Origin: Streptomyces sp. CGMCC 4.7035
GTDB lineage: Bacteria; Actinomycetota; Actinomycetes; Streptomycetales; Streptomycetaceae
NCBI RefSeq assembly: GCF_031583065.1
Contig: NZ_CP134053.1
Location: forward strand, 4,092,001-4,156,000
Direction of reading: 5' to 3'
DNA: 64,000 nt
Of this stretch, positions 44,934 to 53,969 are shown in pieces. The position numbers were made by a program, and so were the translations under genes. The stretch's first letter is position 1, and each line of letters opens with the position of its first letter. The notes beneath the pieces are model-generated. The model was not told the DNA's origin, searched no databases, and saw only the letters and a program-made list of their open reading frames with translations.

Positions 44934-45374
44934 CTATGCGCGGGGGGTGCTCCTCACCGCGACGCTCGCACACAGCGCGCCCAGCACCACGGCGAGTGCG
45001 CCGATGACGATGCTGTTGATCACGACGCCGGTGTCGGGGTTGGTGCCGACGATCCACGGCGAAATGATCATCCATGCGCCCATCGCGCAGATGGCCCAGC
45101 TCAGGCCGTACATCCTCTCCGGCAGGTTGGTGAATCCGAGGGCCAGCAGCCCGAACGCGATCCCCATGATGAGGTTGTGCGTCACGAGCGGCGGCTGGCT
45201 CGTCGTGTAGTGGAGTATCCACGGGGATGCGGCGCAGTACAGACCGAGCAGAAACACCGGTCCGTCCACGAGCGCCACATCACGACCACCGAGCATGCGG
45301 GCGTAGCGGGCCCGCATTTCGTGTACATCAGGGTGAGTGGTGATGTCACCTCTGGGGTGCGAGACGTCGGACAT
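44934..45374 (-). CDS. SPW-repeat membrane protein
   Basis: A 146-residue membrane protein with four hydrophobic segments and two SPW motifs, AASPWILHY and IISPWIVGT, each at the end of a helix. The N-terminal 45 residues are hydrophilic (MSDVSHPRGDITTHPDVHEMRARYARMLGG). SPW-repeat proteins are common in actinobacteria; the function is unknown. ATG 45374 follows AAAGGAGACGAG. It shares a terminator with the arsR-like gene. Confidence 0.88.
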   Translation of the reverse strand: MSDVSHPRGDITTHPDVHEMRARYARMLGGRDVALVDGPVFLLGLYCAASPWILHYTTSQPPLVTHNLIMGIAFGLLALGFTNLPERMYGLSWAICAMGAWMIISPWIVGTNPDTGVVINSIVIGALAVVLGALCASVAVRSTPRA

Positions 45375-45596
45375 TGACTCGTCTCCTTTGACTCTGCAGG
45401 CCTGACCGCGTCTGATGCGGTATGCGGTAAGCGCCGCGTAAGTCCATTCTGCGCTTATTTCCTCTTTATGTGTAGAGGTCAGCACGGTACTGAGGTGGGG
45501 GTGACGGGCCCGGCCTCGGCCCCGGGGGCTGGATCCCGCGCTGCCGCCACCGTGCGAACGGATCGGCCGGCGCGGGTGCCGTTCGCGGGTTGAGCC

Positions 45597-46643
45597 TCAG
45601 TGCGACAGACGGTCCAGGTGCGCCCGGCGCACCTCGGCCGTCTGTCCCTGCACCAGCAGGAACATCCCCTCGCGCGCCAGCCGTTGGGCCCGGCTGCCCA
45701 GGTCCATGGACCGGCCGCCTCCGCTCACGATCGCGGCGGTCGTGGCGGCGCGCATCAGGTCGTAGGCACGCATCTTCAGCGCCAATCGCTCCTCGATCCG
45801 CTCGTGCGGCACCGGGTGGTCCCAGAGGGCGTACGCCTGCCGCCGCACTTCGTCGAGCCGGGTGCGCAGGGAGCGCGCCGTCTCCTCGGCGTCCGGGGCG
45901 CCGTCCAACAGGTCGAGCGCCGCGTACGCGACCCCGAAGACGGCCGGGGAGGCATTGGTGGGCCGGGGCAGGTCGACCAGGGCGAACTTCTCCCGCGGGG
46001 TGCGCAGCACGACGGCGTCCTCAGGCAGCCACAGCCCGTCCAGCTCCAGCGACACCGTGCGCGCGGCGGTGAGCGCGGCGAGCCGCATCGGTGCCGACGG
46101 GCTCAGCCCCGGCTGTTCGCGCGCTTCCGTGAAGGCGAAGACCACCTCCTCCTGTGGAGAGACGCCCGCGAGCACCATCAAGTCGTTCAGGCCCCAGCCC
46201 GTGTACCACGGCACCGTGCCGTCGAAGCGCCATCCGCCGCGCTCGGCCGTGACCCGCACGGGGACCCGGGGGAAGGAACGGACATGGGCGTAGGCGATCC
46301 CGGCCAGCAACTCTCCCGTCGCCAGCGGACCCAGCAACCGCTCCCGTGCGGGGAGGTCGGACGACGCCAGCAGCTTCACCGGTGTGTAGTGCTGCGTCAG
46401 CACGAACCACGTGGCGCAGCACGCCCCGGCGAGGATCTCCGCGGTCTCCCGGGCCACGGTGCTCGGCGCGGCCGCACCGCCGTACTCCGTCGGTGCGTTC
46501 AGCCCGAGCAGCCCCGACGCCTTGACCGCCTCGATGTGGCTCGTGGGCATCCCCTCCTGGTCGATCCGGTCGGCGTGCGGGGCGAGCAGCTCCTGGGCGA
46601 GCCGGCGGGCGCGGGAGACGAGGGGGTGCGGCGGGGCGGTCAT
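45597..46643 (-). CDS. Acyl-CoA dehydrogenase family protein
   Basis: A 348-residue flavoprotein of the acyl-CoA dehydrogenase fold. EAVKASGLLGLNAPTEYGGA is the N-terminal helical domain landmark. ATWFVLTQHYTPV and RFDGTVPWYTGWGLNDLMVLAGV form the middle beta domain, and the C-terminal helices include TTAAIVSGGGRSMDLGSRAQRLAREGMFLLVQGQT. It is shorter than typical ACADs (about 380) and no catalytic Glu is obvious. It may belong to the flavin-dependent monooxygenase or desulfurisation-like group, such as DszC relatives. ATG 46643 has GGGAG upstream. It stands alone. Confidence 0.8.
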   Translation of the reverse strand: MTAPPHPLVSRARRLAQELLAPHADRIDQEGMPTSHIEAVKASGLLGLNAPTEYGGAAAPSTVARETAEILAGACCATWFVLTQHYTPVKLLASSDLPARERLLGPLATGELLAGIAYAHVRSFPRVPVRVTAERGGWRFDGTVPWYTGWGLNDLMVLAGVSPQEEVVFAFTEAREQPGLSPSAPMRLAALTAARTVSLELDGLWLPEDAVVLRTPREKFALVDLPRPTNASPAVFGVAYAALDLLDGAPDAEETARSLRTRLDEVRRQAYALWDHPVPHERIEERLALKMRAYDLMRAATTAAIVSGGGRSMDLGSRAQRLAREGMFLLVQGQTAEVRRAHLDRLSH

Positions 46644-46734
46644 CGAAGGAATCTCCCGGTTCGTCGTGTCGGGTGTCGATCCGGCGGCCTGCCGTTCGTG
46701 CAGGCAGTGAGAGGCCGGCCGGGGAGGACACATC

Positions 46735-46984
46735 ATGAAGTACTACCTGCTCAGCGTCGTGCAACCGGGCGAGGGCGTGCCGCCCGGGCCTGAGGGCGTG
46801 GCACGGATCAACCGCGACCTGGAGATCTTCCACCGGGAGCTGCGCGAGGCCGGCTCCTGGGTTCTCGTCGGCGGCACGGTCCGGAGACGGCCACCGGGCT
46901 GCGCCCCTCCGACGGCGCCGCCCTGATCACCTCGCGCTCGCCACCCAGGTGCAGGTCGCGCTCACCCCGCGCCTGCTCGGCGGG
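46735..46984 (+). pseudogene. YCII-family gene remnant fused to an ECF sigma factor fragment
   Basis: The first 49 codons encode a normal YCII/DGPF protein start (MKYYLLSVVQPGEGVPPGPE to WVLVGG). The frame then shifts, and the continuation ETATGLRPSDGAALIT (46884-46931) lies in another frame. From 46925 a third frame gives DHLALATQVQVALTPRLLGG, which resembles the conserved LALEAQVALTLRLLGGL segment of ECF42-type sigma factors. YCII and ECF42 genes are normally neighbours, so this looks like a decayed pair joined by an internal deletion. The YCII start keeps an ATG at 46735. No function is expected. Confidence 0.65.
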
Positions 46985-47125
46985 GCTGCCTTCCACAGGA
47001 GTTGGTGCGGGACGCCGGGATGTGACAGGGCGACGTTTTCACCGGGTGGCAACCTCTACTGCTGATGCCCGTTCGCAGGGCATGGTGTCATGCACCTGAC
47101 CATCATTGGATCGAAGGGCGACATC

Positions 47126-48490
47126 ATGCGAACCCCCCATGCCCTGCTCGCCGCGACCACCGCGCTGGCAGCCGCGGTCGTGGCTCCCCCGTCCCCCGCG
47201 TCCGCCGCGGTCCCCGCCGCCGGCGCCTACTACGTCCAGAGCGCCACTACCGGACTCGACGCGGCCGACAACGGGGGAGCCGTCGAGCAGCACAACCCCA
47301 AGGGCAACGAGGACCACCAGCAGTGGAACCTGAGAGCGAGCGGGTCCTCGTACGTGCTGGAAAGCACCGACACCGCGGGCAGTTGCCTCGGTCGCTCCGG
47401 CGACCAGGCCCGCACCGTGGCGTGCACGAGCACCGACGCGGTCTGGGACATCACGCCGACCGGCGGTGACCAGTACACCCTCAAGGCCCCCGGAACCGAG
47501 CGCTATCTGACCGTCGCCGCCAAGCCGTCCGGCGCCAACTACCCCGCACCGCTGGTCATCGGCTCCTCGGGCGGCCTCGCCTCCTGGTACCTCACCCCGG
47601 TCACGTCGCCCACCGGCCCCATGCCGTCCGCGGACCAGCGCACCCTCGACCAGGTCACGTTCCTCACCGCGCACAACGCGTACGCCAACGGCGTCGACGG
47701 CGGCTTCGCCCCGCCCTTCGTGAACCTGGTGCCCAACCAGACGCGTGGCATCAACCAGCAACTCACCGACGGCGTCCGGGGCTTCATGCTGGACATCCAC
47801 CAGACCTCCGACGGTGCGATCCTCTGCCACAACAGCTGCACACTCGTCAGCCGTCCCGTAGCCCTGTGGGTGGACGTCCAGCGCATCGTGGACTTCCTCA
47901 AGGCGCACCCCGATCAGTTCATCACCGTCTTCCTGGAGGACTACGTCGACCCGGGCGTCCTGCGCGGCGAACTGGCCCGGGTCACCGGCCTGTCGGACGT
48001 GCTCTACCGGCCCGACCGGACGGGGGTCAAACAGAACGGCTGGCCGAAGCTGGCCGATCTGATCGCCGCCGATCACCGGTTGCTGATCTTCACCGACCAC
48101 AGCCGCTCCTCGGACGAGGCCGCCGGACTCACCCGCGACAGCTTCGGTGTGATGTACCAGAAGGACTGGACGGTGGAGAACTACTGGTCCATGGGCTCGG
48201 GCCTCGGCTCCTCCAACTGGTCTTGCTACAGCCGCTGGTACGACGCGAACACCAACATTCCGCTGACCCGCACCGAATCCGGCTTCCGCCCGCTGTTCGT
48301 CATGAACCACTTCCGTGACGCGACGATCGCGTCCACGGCGCAGACGGACAACACCAAACTCGCCGACCGCGCCCAGCGGTTCTGCCAGCCCGCCGCCCGC
48401 AAGAAGCCCAACTACCTTGCGGTCGACCGCTATGACCTCGGCGACCCGGCGTCCGCGGTGAACACCCTGAACACCTACACGTATCCGTAA
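47126..48490 (+). CDS. Secreted phosphatidylinositol-specific phospholipase C-like protein
   Basis: A 454-residue exported protein. Signal peptide about 1-33 (ends SASA-AV). Residues about 35-160 form a ricin-type beta-trefoil-like domain (YYVQSATTGLDAADNGGAVEQHNPKGNEDHQQW). The catalytic X-domain-like TIM barrel follows: TFLTAHNAY with His183, FMLDIHQTSDGAILCHNSC with His225 and His235, and FLEDYVDPG. Members cleave phosphatidylinositol or GPI anchors by acid-base catalysis with two His. ATG 47126 follows GAAGGGCGAC; an earlier in-frame ATG at 47090 would bury the signal peptide. Substrate is inferred. Confidence 0.87.
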   Translation: MRTPHALLAATTALAAAVVAPPSPASAAVPAAGAYYVQSATTGLDAADNGGAVEQHNPKGNEDHQQWNLRASGSSYVLESTDTAGSCLGRSGDQARTVACTSTDAVWDITPTGGDQYTLKAPGTERYLTVAAKPSGANYPAPLVIGSSGGLASWYLTPVTSPTGPMPSADQRTLDQVTFLTAHNAYANGVDGGFAPPFVNLVPNQTRGINQQLTDGVRGFMLDIHQTSDGAILCHNSCTLVSRPVALWVDVQRIVDFLKAHPDQFITVFLEDYVDPGVLRGELARVTGLSDVLYRPDRTGVKQNGWPKLADLIAADHRLLIFTDHSRSSDEAAGLTRDSFGVMYQKDWTVENYWSMGSGLGSSNWSCYSRWYDANTNIPLTRTESGFRPLFVMNHFRDATIASTAQTDNTKLADRAQRFCQPAARKKPNYLAVDRYDLGDPASAVNTLNTYTYP

Positions 48491-48531
48491 AGCGCCTGCG
48501 TCGGTGGACGAGGTCTGCACATGATCACCGG

Positions 48532-49440
48532 ATGACCTCACAGACGATCACCGCGGACGCCGCGGGCACCTGGAAACTCGGCGACCTGTCCGTCCGCCGC
48601 ATCGGCTTCGGCGCGATGCGGCTGACGGGCAGCGCCGCCTTCCACCACGGGACACCGAGCGACCGCGATCGGTCGATCGCCGTGCTGCGCAGGGCGGTCG
48701 AGCTCGGTGTCGACCACATCGACACGGCCGCCTTCTATTTCTCGTCGCTGCGCTCCGCGAACGAGCTGATCAACAGCGCGCTGGCGCCGTACGCGGACGA
48801 CCTGGTCATCGCCACGAAGGTGGGCCCGTTCCGCGACTACTCGGGGGAGTGGGGCACCTGGGCCCGCCCCGACCAACTGCGCGGCCACGTCGAGGAGAAC
48901 CTGCGTCAGCTCGGCCGCGACCACCTGGACCTGGTCTACCTGCGCAAGTCGCCGCGGTGGGACTCCATCGCCGAGCGCTTCGGCGCTCTCGCCGAGCTGC
49001 GGGAGGCGGGCCTGATCCGCCACCTGGGCATCTCCGGCGTCGAGCCTCGGCACCTGGCCGAGGCGCAGGCGATCGCGCCGGTGGTGAGCGTGCAGAACAA
49101 CTACGGGCTGCACGCCCCCGACCCGCAGACGGACGACCTCCTGCGGATCTGTGGCGAGCAGGGCATCGCGTTCGTGCCGTTCTACGCGATCGCGGGGAAG
49201 GGCGGCGAGCGGGGCACGAGCGGCGACGTGGATGCGGAGATCCTCGCGATCGCCCGGGCCCACGACGCGACCCCCGCTCAGGTCCGGCTCGCGTGGACGC
49301 TCCAGCAGGGCCCGCATGTCCTGGCCATCCCGGGCACCGGCAACCCGGACCACCTCCTCGAGAACGTGGCCGCGGGCGCGCTGCGGCTGACGGACGAGGA
49401 GATGGCCCGCCTGGACGCGCGGCGCCGGCACGCGGAGTGA
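48532..49440 (+). CDS. Aldo/keto reductase
   Basis: A 302-residue NADPH-dependent AKR with TIM-barrel signs: SVRRIGFGAMRLTG, the catalytic region VDHIDTAAFYFSSLRSANELI where Asp and Tyr fall in place, LVIATKVG with catalytic Lys, and AIPGTGNPDHLLEN near the cofactor site. The usual catalytic His region reads LDLVYLRKSP, so the His is replaced by Arg. ATG 48532; no clear ribosome site is seen. It may reduce aldehydes or ketones; the substrate is unknown. It lies 42 bases behind the phospholipase gene. Confidence 0.88.
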   Translation: MTSQTITADAAGTWKLGDLSVRRIGFGAMRLTGSAAFHHGTPSDRDRSIAVLRRAVELGVDHIDTAAFYFSSLRSANELINSALAPYADDLVIATKVGPFRDYSGEWGTWARPDQLRGHVEENLRQLGRDHLDLVYLRKSPRWDSIAERFGALAELREAGLIRHLGISGVEPRHLAEAQAIAPVVSVQNNYGLHAPDPQTDDLLRICGEQGIAFVPFYAIAGKGGERGTSGDVDAEILAIARAHDATPAQVRLAWTLQQGPHVLAIPGTGNPDHLLENVAAGALRLTDEEMARLDARRRHAE

Positions 49441-49473
49441 GCGCTGTGGCCCGACGCCGGGGCCACCTCGCGA

Positions 49474-49805
49474 CTACAGGATCTCCCGGTCCAGCCGTCC
49501 ACTGCCGGTGATGACGGGTACGTAGGCGTCGAGCGGTTCGCCGGACTCCACAGCCGAGGCCGCCGTCTCCAGGAGGTGCCGCCGAGCAGCGTCCAGAACG
49601 GCGGCAGCAGGACTTCGTGAGCCGATCCGTCGTGGCGGAGGAGGGATTCGCCAAGCGGTGCCGGGAAGGGCAGGCCGAGCGCCTCCTCCGCCGCCGCGAT
49701 CGCCGACGGCGCGGCCGGGGGCGGCAGTGCGACGAGCGAGGCCGGGGCGTGGTGGGCGAGCCGGCGTTCGATGCGGCTCCAGGGCGCGCTCGTCGACGAG
49801 GCCAT
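49474..49805 (-). pseudogene. Broken SMI1/KNR4-like gene
   Basis: From ATG 49805 the reading APWSRIERRLAHHAP...AAAEEALGLPFPAPLGESLLRHDG resembles the N-terminal half of an SMI1/KNR4 family protein (helix, acidic pair, LPxxLxxxLLxHDG). It continues to LPPFWTLLGG. Around 49570-49600 the frame shifts and a different frame continues as HLLETAASAVESGEPLDAYVPVITG to a stop at 49474. The full domain is not completed, so the gene is frameshifted and perhaps internally deleted. SMI1 proteins are often immunity proteins, but that is only a family association. Confidence 0.55.
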
Positions 49806-49862
49806 ACGGGGATGGTGCCGGCGGCCACTGACAGTGTCGACGACGCTGTCGTGGCCGGCCGT

Positions 49863-50621
49863 TCAGGCTGCCGAGGTGGCGGTGGGCTCCGACACGTCGG
49901 CGTCCGTACGCGGGGTCAGCCGGGCGGCGGCGTACGTGCACAGGCTCAGCCAGCACAGGGCGAACAGCCAGCCGCCCACGACGTCGGAGAACCAGTGGAC
50001 ACCCAGATAGACGCGGGTTAGGCCGACCAGGAAGCCCCACCCGAGAACGACTGCGAGGAGCCCCGCCGCGGCCCGTGGCGCACGGGCCACGATCGCCAGG
50101 GCCAGCAGACCGGCGGCGAGCGCGGCCGTCGTCGTATGACCCGAGGGGAACGACCAGCCCGACGCGTGCGTGATCCAGTCCTGTGTCGCCGGGCGCGGGC
50201 GTGCCGTCAGCGCCATCACGCCGTACCGCGCGGCCTGGCCCGCGATCAGGCAGACGAGACAGGCGGCGGTGGCGAGAGCGCGCTGCCGCACCGTACGCCC
50301 CAGGAGAAGACCCGCCAGGATGGCGAGCAGATACGGCACGAACCCCGTCCCCGTGTACGTCACCGCCCGCGCCGCCGCGACCATGACATGGGGGCGGTGG
50401 GAGACCGACCAGGCGTGCAGGCTCGCGTCGCCCGGCAGCGGGGCGCCGCCGCGCCCGGTCACGGTCAGCGCAAGCAGGACGAACGCCACCAGCGCGCCCA
50501 ACGCCGTCGAACCGGCGAGGTCGGCGGTGTCCTGCCGCTTCACCGCAGTGCCCGGGGGATTGTGACCGCGTGCGGGGGTGCGGTGCGCAGGGCTGCGCGC
50601 ATGGTCGTGAGCCCCTTCCAT
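49863..50621 (-). CDS. PAP2-family phosphatase (membrane)
   Basis: A 252-residue membrane phosphatase with about six hydrophobic segments. The three-part phosphatase signature is visible: LTARPRP, the central PSGHTTTAALA with catalytic His, and TRVYLGVHWFSDVVGG with the second His and Asp. It probably dephosphorylates undecaprenyl-pyrophosphate or phosphatidic acid at the membrane outer face. The ATG at 50621 has no strong ribosome site; GTG 50543 (VKRQDTADL) is a possible alternative. It is divergent from the blaI-like gene, and the BlaI-type boxes lie between the starts. Confidence 0.85.
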   Translation of the reverse strand: MEGAHDHARSPAHRTPARGHNPPGTAVKRQDTADLAGSTALGALVAFVLLALTVTGRGGAPLPGDASLHAWSVSHRPHVMVAAARAVTYTGTGFVPYLLAILAGLLLGRTVRQRALATAACLVCLIAGQAARYGVMALTARPRPATQDWITHASGWSFPSGHTTTAALAAGLLALAIVARAPRAAAGLLAVVLGWGFLVGLTRVYLGVHWFSDVVGGWLFALCWLSLCTYAAARLTPRTDADVSEPTATSAA

Positions 50622-50661
50622 AATGGACGTGCGGGGCGGCCTCGGCCGGACCCGCGGAGAC

Positions 50662-50692
50662 TACAAATCTGTAGACGGTCTACAGAAATGTA
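50662..50692. promoter_or_regulatory. Double BlaI/MecI-type operator
   Basis: Two exact TACA-N4-TGTA boxes, at 50662-50673 (spacer AATC) and 50681-50692 (spacer GAAA), centred 19 bases apart and 27 bases upstream of the blaI-like start. This is the classical operator of BlaI-type repressors. Confidence 0.85.
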
Positions 50693-50718
50693 GACGATCA
50701 CGGGGTGAGGAAGGTTCC

Positions 50719-51093
50719 ATGACCGAAGCGAAGGACGAGCGTCGCCCGGCGGGCGAACTGGAAGCGGGCGTCATGGCCGCCCTCTGGGCCGCGGGCGGCC
50801 CCCAGACCCCCGGTCAGGTCCAGCTGAGCCTCGGCGTCGGACTCGCCCGCACCACGGTGACGACGATCCTGTCCCGGCTGCACGAGAAGGGCATCGTCGA
50901 CCGTCGGCGCCAGGGCCGTGGCTACGCCTACTTCCCCGTCCAGGACGCCCACGGTCTCACCGCCCGTCGCATGCACACCGAGCTGGACCGGGACAGCGAC
51001 CGGCACACCGTGCTGGCCCGCTTCGTCGCCCAGCTCAGCGAGGACGACGAGCGTGTCCTGCGGGAGCTGTTGGAATCCGGTGAGCAGCAGTGA
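50719..51093 (+). CDS. BlaI/MecI/CopY-family repressor
   Basis: A 124-residue winged-helix repressor. AGELEAGVMAALWAAGGPQTPGQVQ, LARTTVTTILSRLHEKGIVDRRRQGRGYAYFPV and the helical dimerisation tail FVAQLSEDDERVLRELLESGE match the family. It should bind the two TACA-N4-TGTA boxes upstream and repress its own operon. ATG 50719 follows GTGAGGAAGG. Its stop overlaps the peptidase start by 4 bases (GTGA), so the two are co-translated, as in blaI-blaR pairs. Confidence 0.93.
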   Translation: MTEAKDERRPAGELEAGVMAALWAAGGPQTPGQVQLSLGVGLARTTVTTILSRLHEKGIVDRRRQGRGYAYFPVQDAHGLTARRMHTELDRDSDRHTVLARFVAQLSEDDERVLRELLESGEQQ

Positions 51094-52019
51094 CCTTCCT
51101 GCTGCTCGTCCCGGTGGCGCTGCCGTTCGTGATGCCCCCGCTCGCGCGACGCGCCCTTGACCGGCTTGCGCCCGCGACGGCGTTGTGGGCGGTGACGTGT
51201 TGTGCGGTTGTCCTCGCCTGTTGCTCCCTGACCGCGTTGGGTGCCTTCGTCGTCACCGGGCTGCTCAGGCTGCCCCTCTTCGCCGCGCTCGGTGAGCTGG
51301 TGCGCCCGCTGCGAGCCGGGTCGGACCTGTTCGTGGTGCCGGCGGCCGCGTTCTCCGTCGGCGCGCTCGCCGTGTGCCTGTGGACCACGGCCCGCACGGT
51401 GCTGCGCCAGGGCAGGGCCTTCCGCGCCGCCACCACCGAGGCGGACCGCCGCTCCACCGCGGGCGACCTCTGTGTCATCGACTCCCCGCACCCCGACGCG
51501 TACGCCCTCCCCGGGCGGCCGCACCGCATCGTCGTCACCACCGGCATGCTCCGCAGCCTCGGCGCGGACGAGCGCGAGGCCCTCTTCGCCCACGAGCGGG
51601 CCCACAACGCGGCCGGACACCATTACTTCCTCGCCGTCGCCGAAGTCGCCGCCCACTGCCACCCCGGGCTGCGGCCCGTGGCCGCGGTCATCCGGCTCGC
51701 GGTCGAGCGCGCGGCCGACGAGGCCGCCGCCGCGGTGGTCGGGGATCGGCGGCTGACCGCCCGGGCGATCGGCCGCGCCGCGCTCGCCGCCCGGGCCGGC
51801 CAGGGCGAACGGCCGTCCTTCGCGCCCGCCGCGGCCACGGGGCCCGTGCCGCAGCGGGTCGCCGCCCTGCTGGCGCCCCCGCGTGCCCCGCACCGGGCAG
51901 CACCCTGGATCGCCGCCCTCCTCGTCGCCTGCGCGACCGTCTCCGCCTGCGCCTCGGCGACCGGAGTGATCGACTTCCACCACGAGGTCGAGGTCGCCCA
52001 GGGTGAAGAAGGCCATTGA
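51090..52019 (+). CDS. M56/M48-family membrane metallopeptidase (BlaR-like, sensor domain absent)
   Basis: A 309-residue integral membrane protein starting GTG 51090. Several TM helices (about 1-20, 30-60, 85-105) precede a cytoplasmic zinc-protease domain with HERAH at 168-172 (HExxH) and a downstream ERAADEAAAAVVG carrying the third-ligand Glu. A final TM is near 270-290. It lacks the extracellular penicillin-binding domain of BlaR1, as is usual for the many actinobacterial M56 peptidases. It probably inactivates the adjacent BlaI-like repressor after a membrane signal. Confidence 0.88.
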   Translation: MTFLLLVPVALPFVMPPLARRALDRLAPATALWAVTCCAVVLACCSLTALGAFVVTGLLRLPLFAALGELVRPLRAGSDLFVVPAAAFSVGALAVCLWTTARTVLRQGRAFRAATTEADRRSTAGDLCVIDSPHPDAYALPGRPHRIVVTTGMLRSLGADEREALFAHERAHNAAGHHYFLAVAEVAAHCHPGLRPVAAVIRLAVERAADEAAAAVVGDRRLTARAIGRAALAARAGQGERPSFAPAAATGPVPQRVAALLAPPRAPHRAAPWIAALLVACATVSACASATGVIDFHHEVEVAQGEEGH

Positions 52020-52465
52020 GCGACGCCCACCCGAGCGGCACCGGGGCCTGGCCTCCGCTCGCTGTGCGCGATGGGCAGCGCCGCGCCTGGCGGCTGCCGG
52101 GCGAGGGGTGCTCGGCGACTGTCCGGCGCGTGTGGGGTGGTGCGAGGGACCCCCGGTCATGGCGACCGCGTCCTGCGGCAGGACAAGGGGCATGCGGCTA
52201 CGGCGGCCGTGCGCGCCGGTCGCCGACGCCCCCTTTGGCCGCCGCGCGAAAGCGACGGGACGGCGGCCCTGGTCCTGGCTGGTGCGTGGGGCGGTCGGGC
52301 CGGGGGGCCCGGCTGTGGTCGCTGCCACCGCTGAACGCGGCGACCGGACGACGTCCTCCGGTCACGGTCGGGGGTGATCGGACGGCCGCCCTCCATACCA
52401 GGCCACTTGACGCGATGCCGTAGGCTTCGTGTTACGTATAACTCCGCACCCCTCCGGAAGGCCCG
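52020..52465. other. Gene-free region between peptidase and VOC genes
   Basis: This 446-base region shows no convincing coding frame. Two small hairpins are visible: GTCCTG/CAGGAC at 52170-52184, and GACCGGA/TCCGGTC with arms at 52342-52348 and 52357-52363. The second could end the peptidase transcript; the promoter of the VOC gene should lie close to 52430. Confidence 0.4.
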
Positions 52466-52858
52466 ATGAGACGCATCGCCCTGGTCACCCTTGTCGTCGA
52501 CGACTACGACGAGGCGATCCGCTTCTACACCGAGGCCCTGGGGTTCCGGCTCGCGGCGGACGAGCCGCGGCCGGACGGATCGCGGTGGGTCGTCGTCGAG
52601 CCGGGAGCCGCCGCCCACGGCACCGGGCTGCTGCTCGCCCGGGCCAAGGACGAGGCACAGCGCGGCCGGGTGGGCGACCAGACGGGCGGGCGCGTGGGCT
52701 TCTTCCTGCACACCGACGACTTCGCCCGCGACCACGCCCGGATGACCACGGCCGGCGTGACCTTCCTGGAGGAACCCCGGTACGAGTCGTACGGCACCGT
52801 CGTCGTCTTCCAGGACTTGTACGGCAACCGCTGGGACCTCCTCCAGCCCGCTGAGTAA
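52466..52858 (+). CDS. VOC-family (glyoxalase-like) protein
   Basis: A 130-residue VOC protein with the paired beta-alpha-beta-beta-beta modules. [24 protein letters not shown] starts the first module. [19 protein letters not shown] and [25 protein letters not shown] form the second, with Glu/His metal-ligand candidates. It may be a lyase, dioxygenase or drug-binding protein; the family is too varied to choose. ATG 52466 follows CGGAAGG. It is 40 bases before the adenosine deaminase gene and may be co-transcribed. Confidence 0.87.
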   Translation: MRRIALVTLVVDDYDEAIRFYTEALGFRLAADEPRPDGSRWVVVEPGAAAHGTGLLLARAKDEAQRGRVGDQTGGRVGFFLHTDDFARDHARMTTAGVTFLEEPRYESYGTVVVFQDLYGNRWDLLQPAE

Positions 52859-52898
52859 TCCCCCTCCCCGAGAACAACCTGCCGAGGAACCACCGCAC

Positions 52899-53969
52899 AT
52901 GACCGCCCCGCGCATCGACACCGACACCATCCGCCGCTTGCCCAAGGCCGTGCTGCATGACCACCTCGACGGCGGTCTGCGACCCGCGACCCTCGTGGAA
53001 CTCGCGGAGACGGTCGGCCACACCCTGCCCACCACCGACCCAAAGGCGCTCGCCGACTGGTACTACGAGGCCGCCAACTCCGGTGACCTGGTGCGCTACA
53101 TAGCCACCTTCGAGCACACCCTCGCCGTCATGCAGACCCGCGAGGGCCTGCTGCGCACCGCCGAGGAGTACGTCCTCGACCTCGCCGAGGACGGTGTCGT
53201 CTACGCCGAGGTGCGCTACGCCCCCGAGCTGATGGTCAAGGGCGGCCTCACTCTGCCCGAGGTCGTCGAGACCGTGCAGGAGGGCCTCGCGGCCGGCATG
53301 GCCAAGGCCGCGGCCGCGGGCACCCCCGTAAGGGTCGGTACCCTGCTGTGCGGGATGCGCATGTTCGACCGCACCCGGGAGATCGCCGACCTCGCGGTCG
53401 CCTTCCGCGACGCCGGTGTCCTCGGGTACGACATCGCCGGCGCCGAGGACGGCTTCCCGCCCGCCGACCACCTGGCCGCCTTCGAGCACCTGCGCAGCGA
53501 GAGCGTGCCGTTCACCATCCACGCGGGCGAGGCGCACGGCCTGCCCAGCATCCACCAGGCCCTGCAGGTGTGCGGCGCCCAGCGCATCGGCCACGGCGTG
53601 CGCATCACCGAGGACATCGTCGACGGCAAGCTGGGCCGGCTGGCGGCCTGGGTGCGCGACCGCCGTATCGCCCTGGAGATGTGCCCGACCTCCAACCTCC
53701 AGACCGGCGCCGCCACTTCGATCGCCGAGCACCCGATCACGGCCTTGAAGGACCTGGGCTTCCGGGTCACCCTCAACACCGACAACCGTCTGGTCTCGGG
53801 CACGACGATGACCCGTGAGATGTCCCTGCTGGTCGAGCAGGCCGGCTGGACGGTCGAGGACCTGCGCACGGTGACGGTCAACGCGGTCAAGAGCGCGTTC
53901 ATCCCGTTCGACGAGCGCAACGCCCTCATCCGGGACGTGGTCCTGCCGGGCTACGCGACCGCGCTCTGA
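52899..53969 (+). CDS. add: Adenosine deaminase
   Basis: A 356-residue zinc amidohydrolase. Metal ligands are in [11 protein letters not shown] (His20 and His22), TIHAGEAHG (His and catalytic Glu), RIGHGVRI (His) and [10 protein letters not shown] (Asp). The start [23 protein letters not shown] is the actinobacterial form. It deaminates adenosine or deoxyadenosine to inosine for purine salvage. ATG 52899 follows GAGGAACC. Its last 19 bases overlap the antisense 3' end of the DinB-like gene. Confidence 0.94.
   Translation: MTAPRIDTDTIRRLPKAVLHDHLDGGLRPATLVELAETVGHTLPTTDPKALADWYYEAANSGDLVRYIATFEHTLAVMQTREGLLRTAEEYVLDLAEDGVVYAEVRYAPELMVKGGLTLPEVVETVQEGLAAGMAKAAAAGTPVRVGTLLCGMRMFDRTREIADLAVAFRDAGVLGYDIAGAEDGFPPADHLAAFEHLRSESVPFTIHAGEAHGLPSIHQALQVCGAQRIGHGVRITEDIVDGKLGRLAAWVRDRRIALEMCPTSNLQTGAATSIAEHPITALKDLGFRVTLNTDNRLVSGTTMTREMSLLVEQAGWTVEDLRTVTVNAVKSAFIPFDERNALIRDVVLPGYATAL

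Noticed and set aside
52016..52423. Small gene after the BlaR-like peptidase
   Set aside because: Three overlapping frames exist, all Arg/Gly/Trp-rich without a plausible fold; treated as intergenic.
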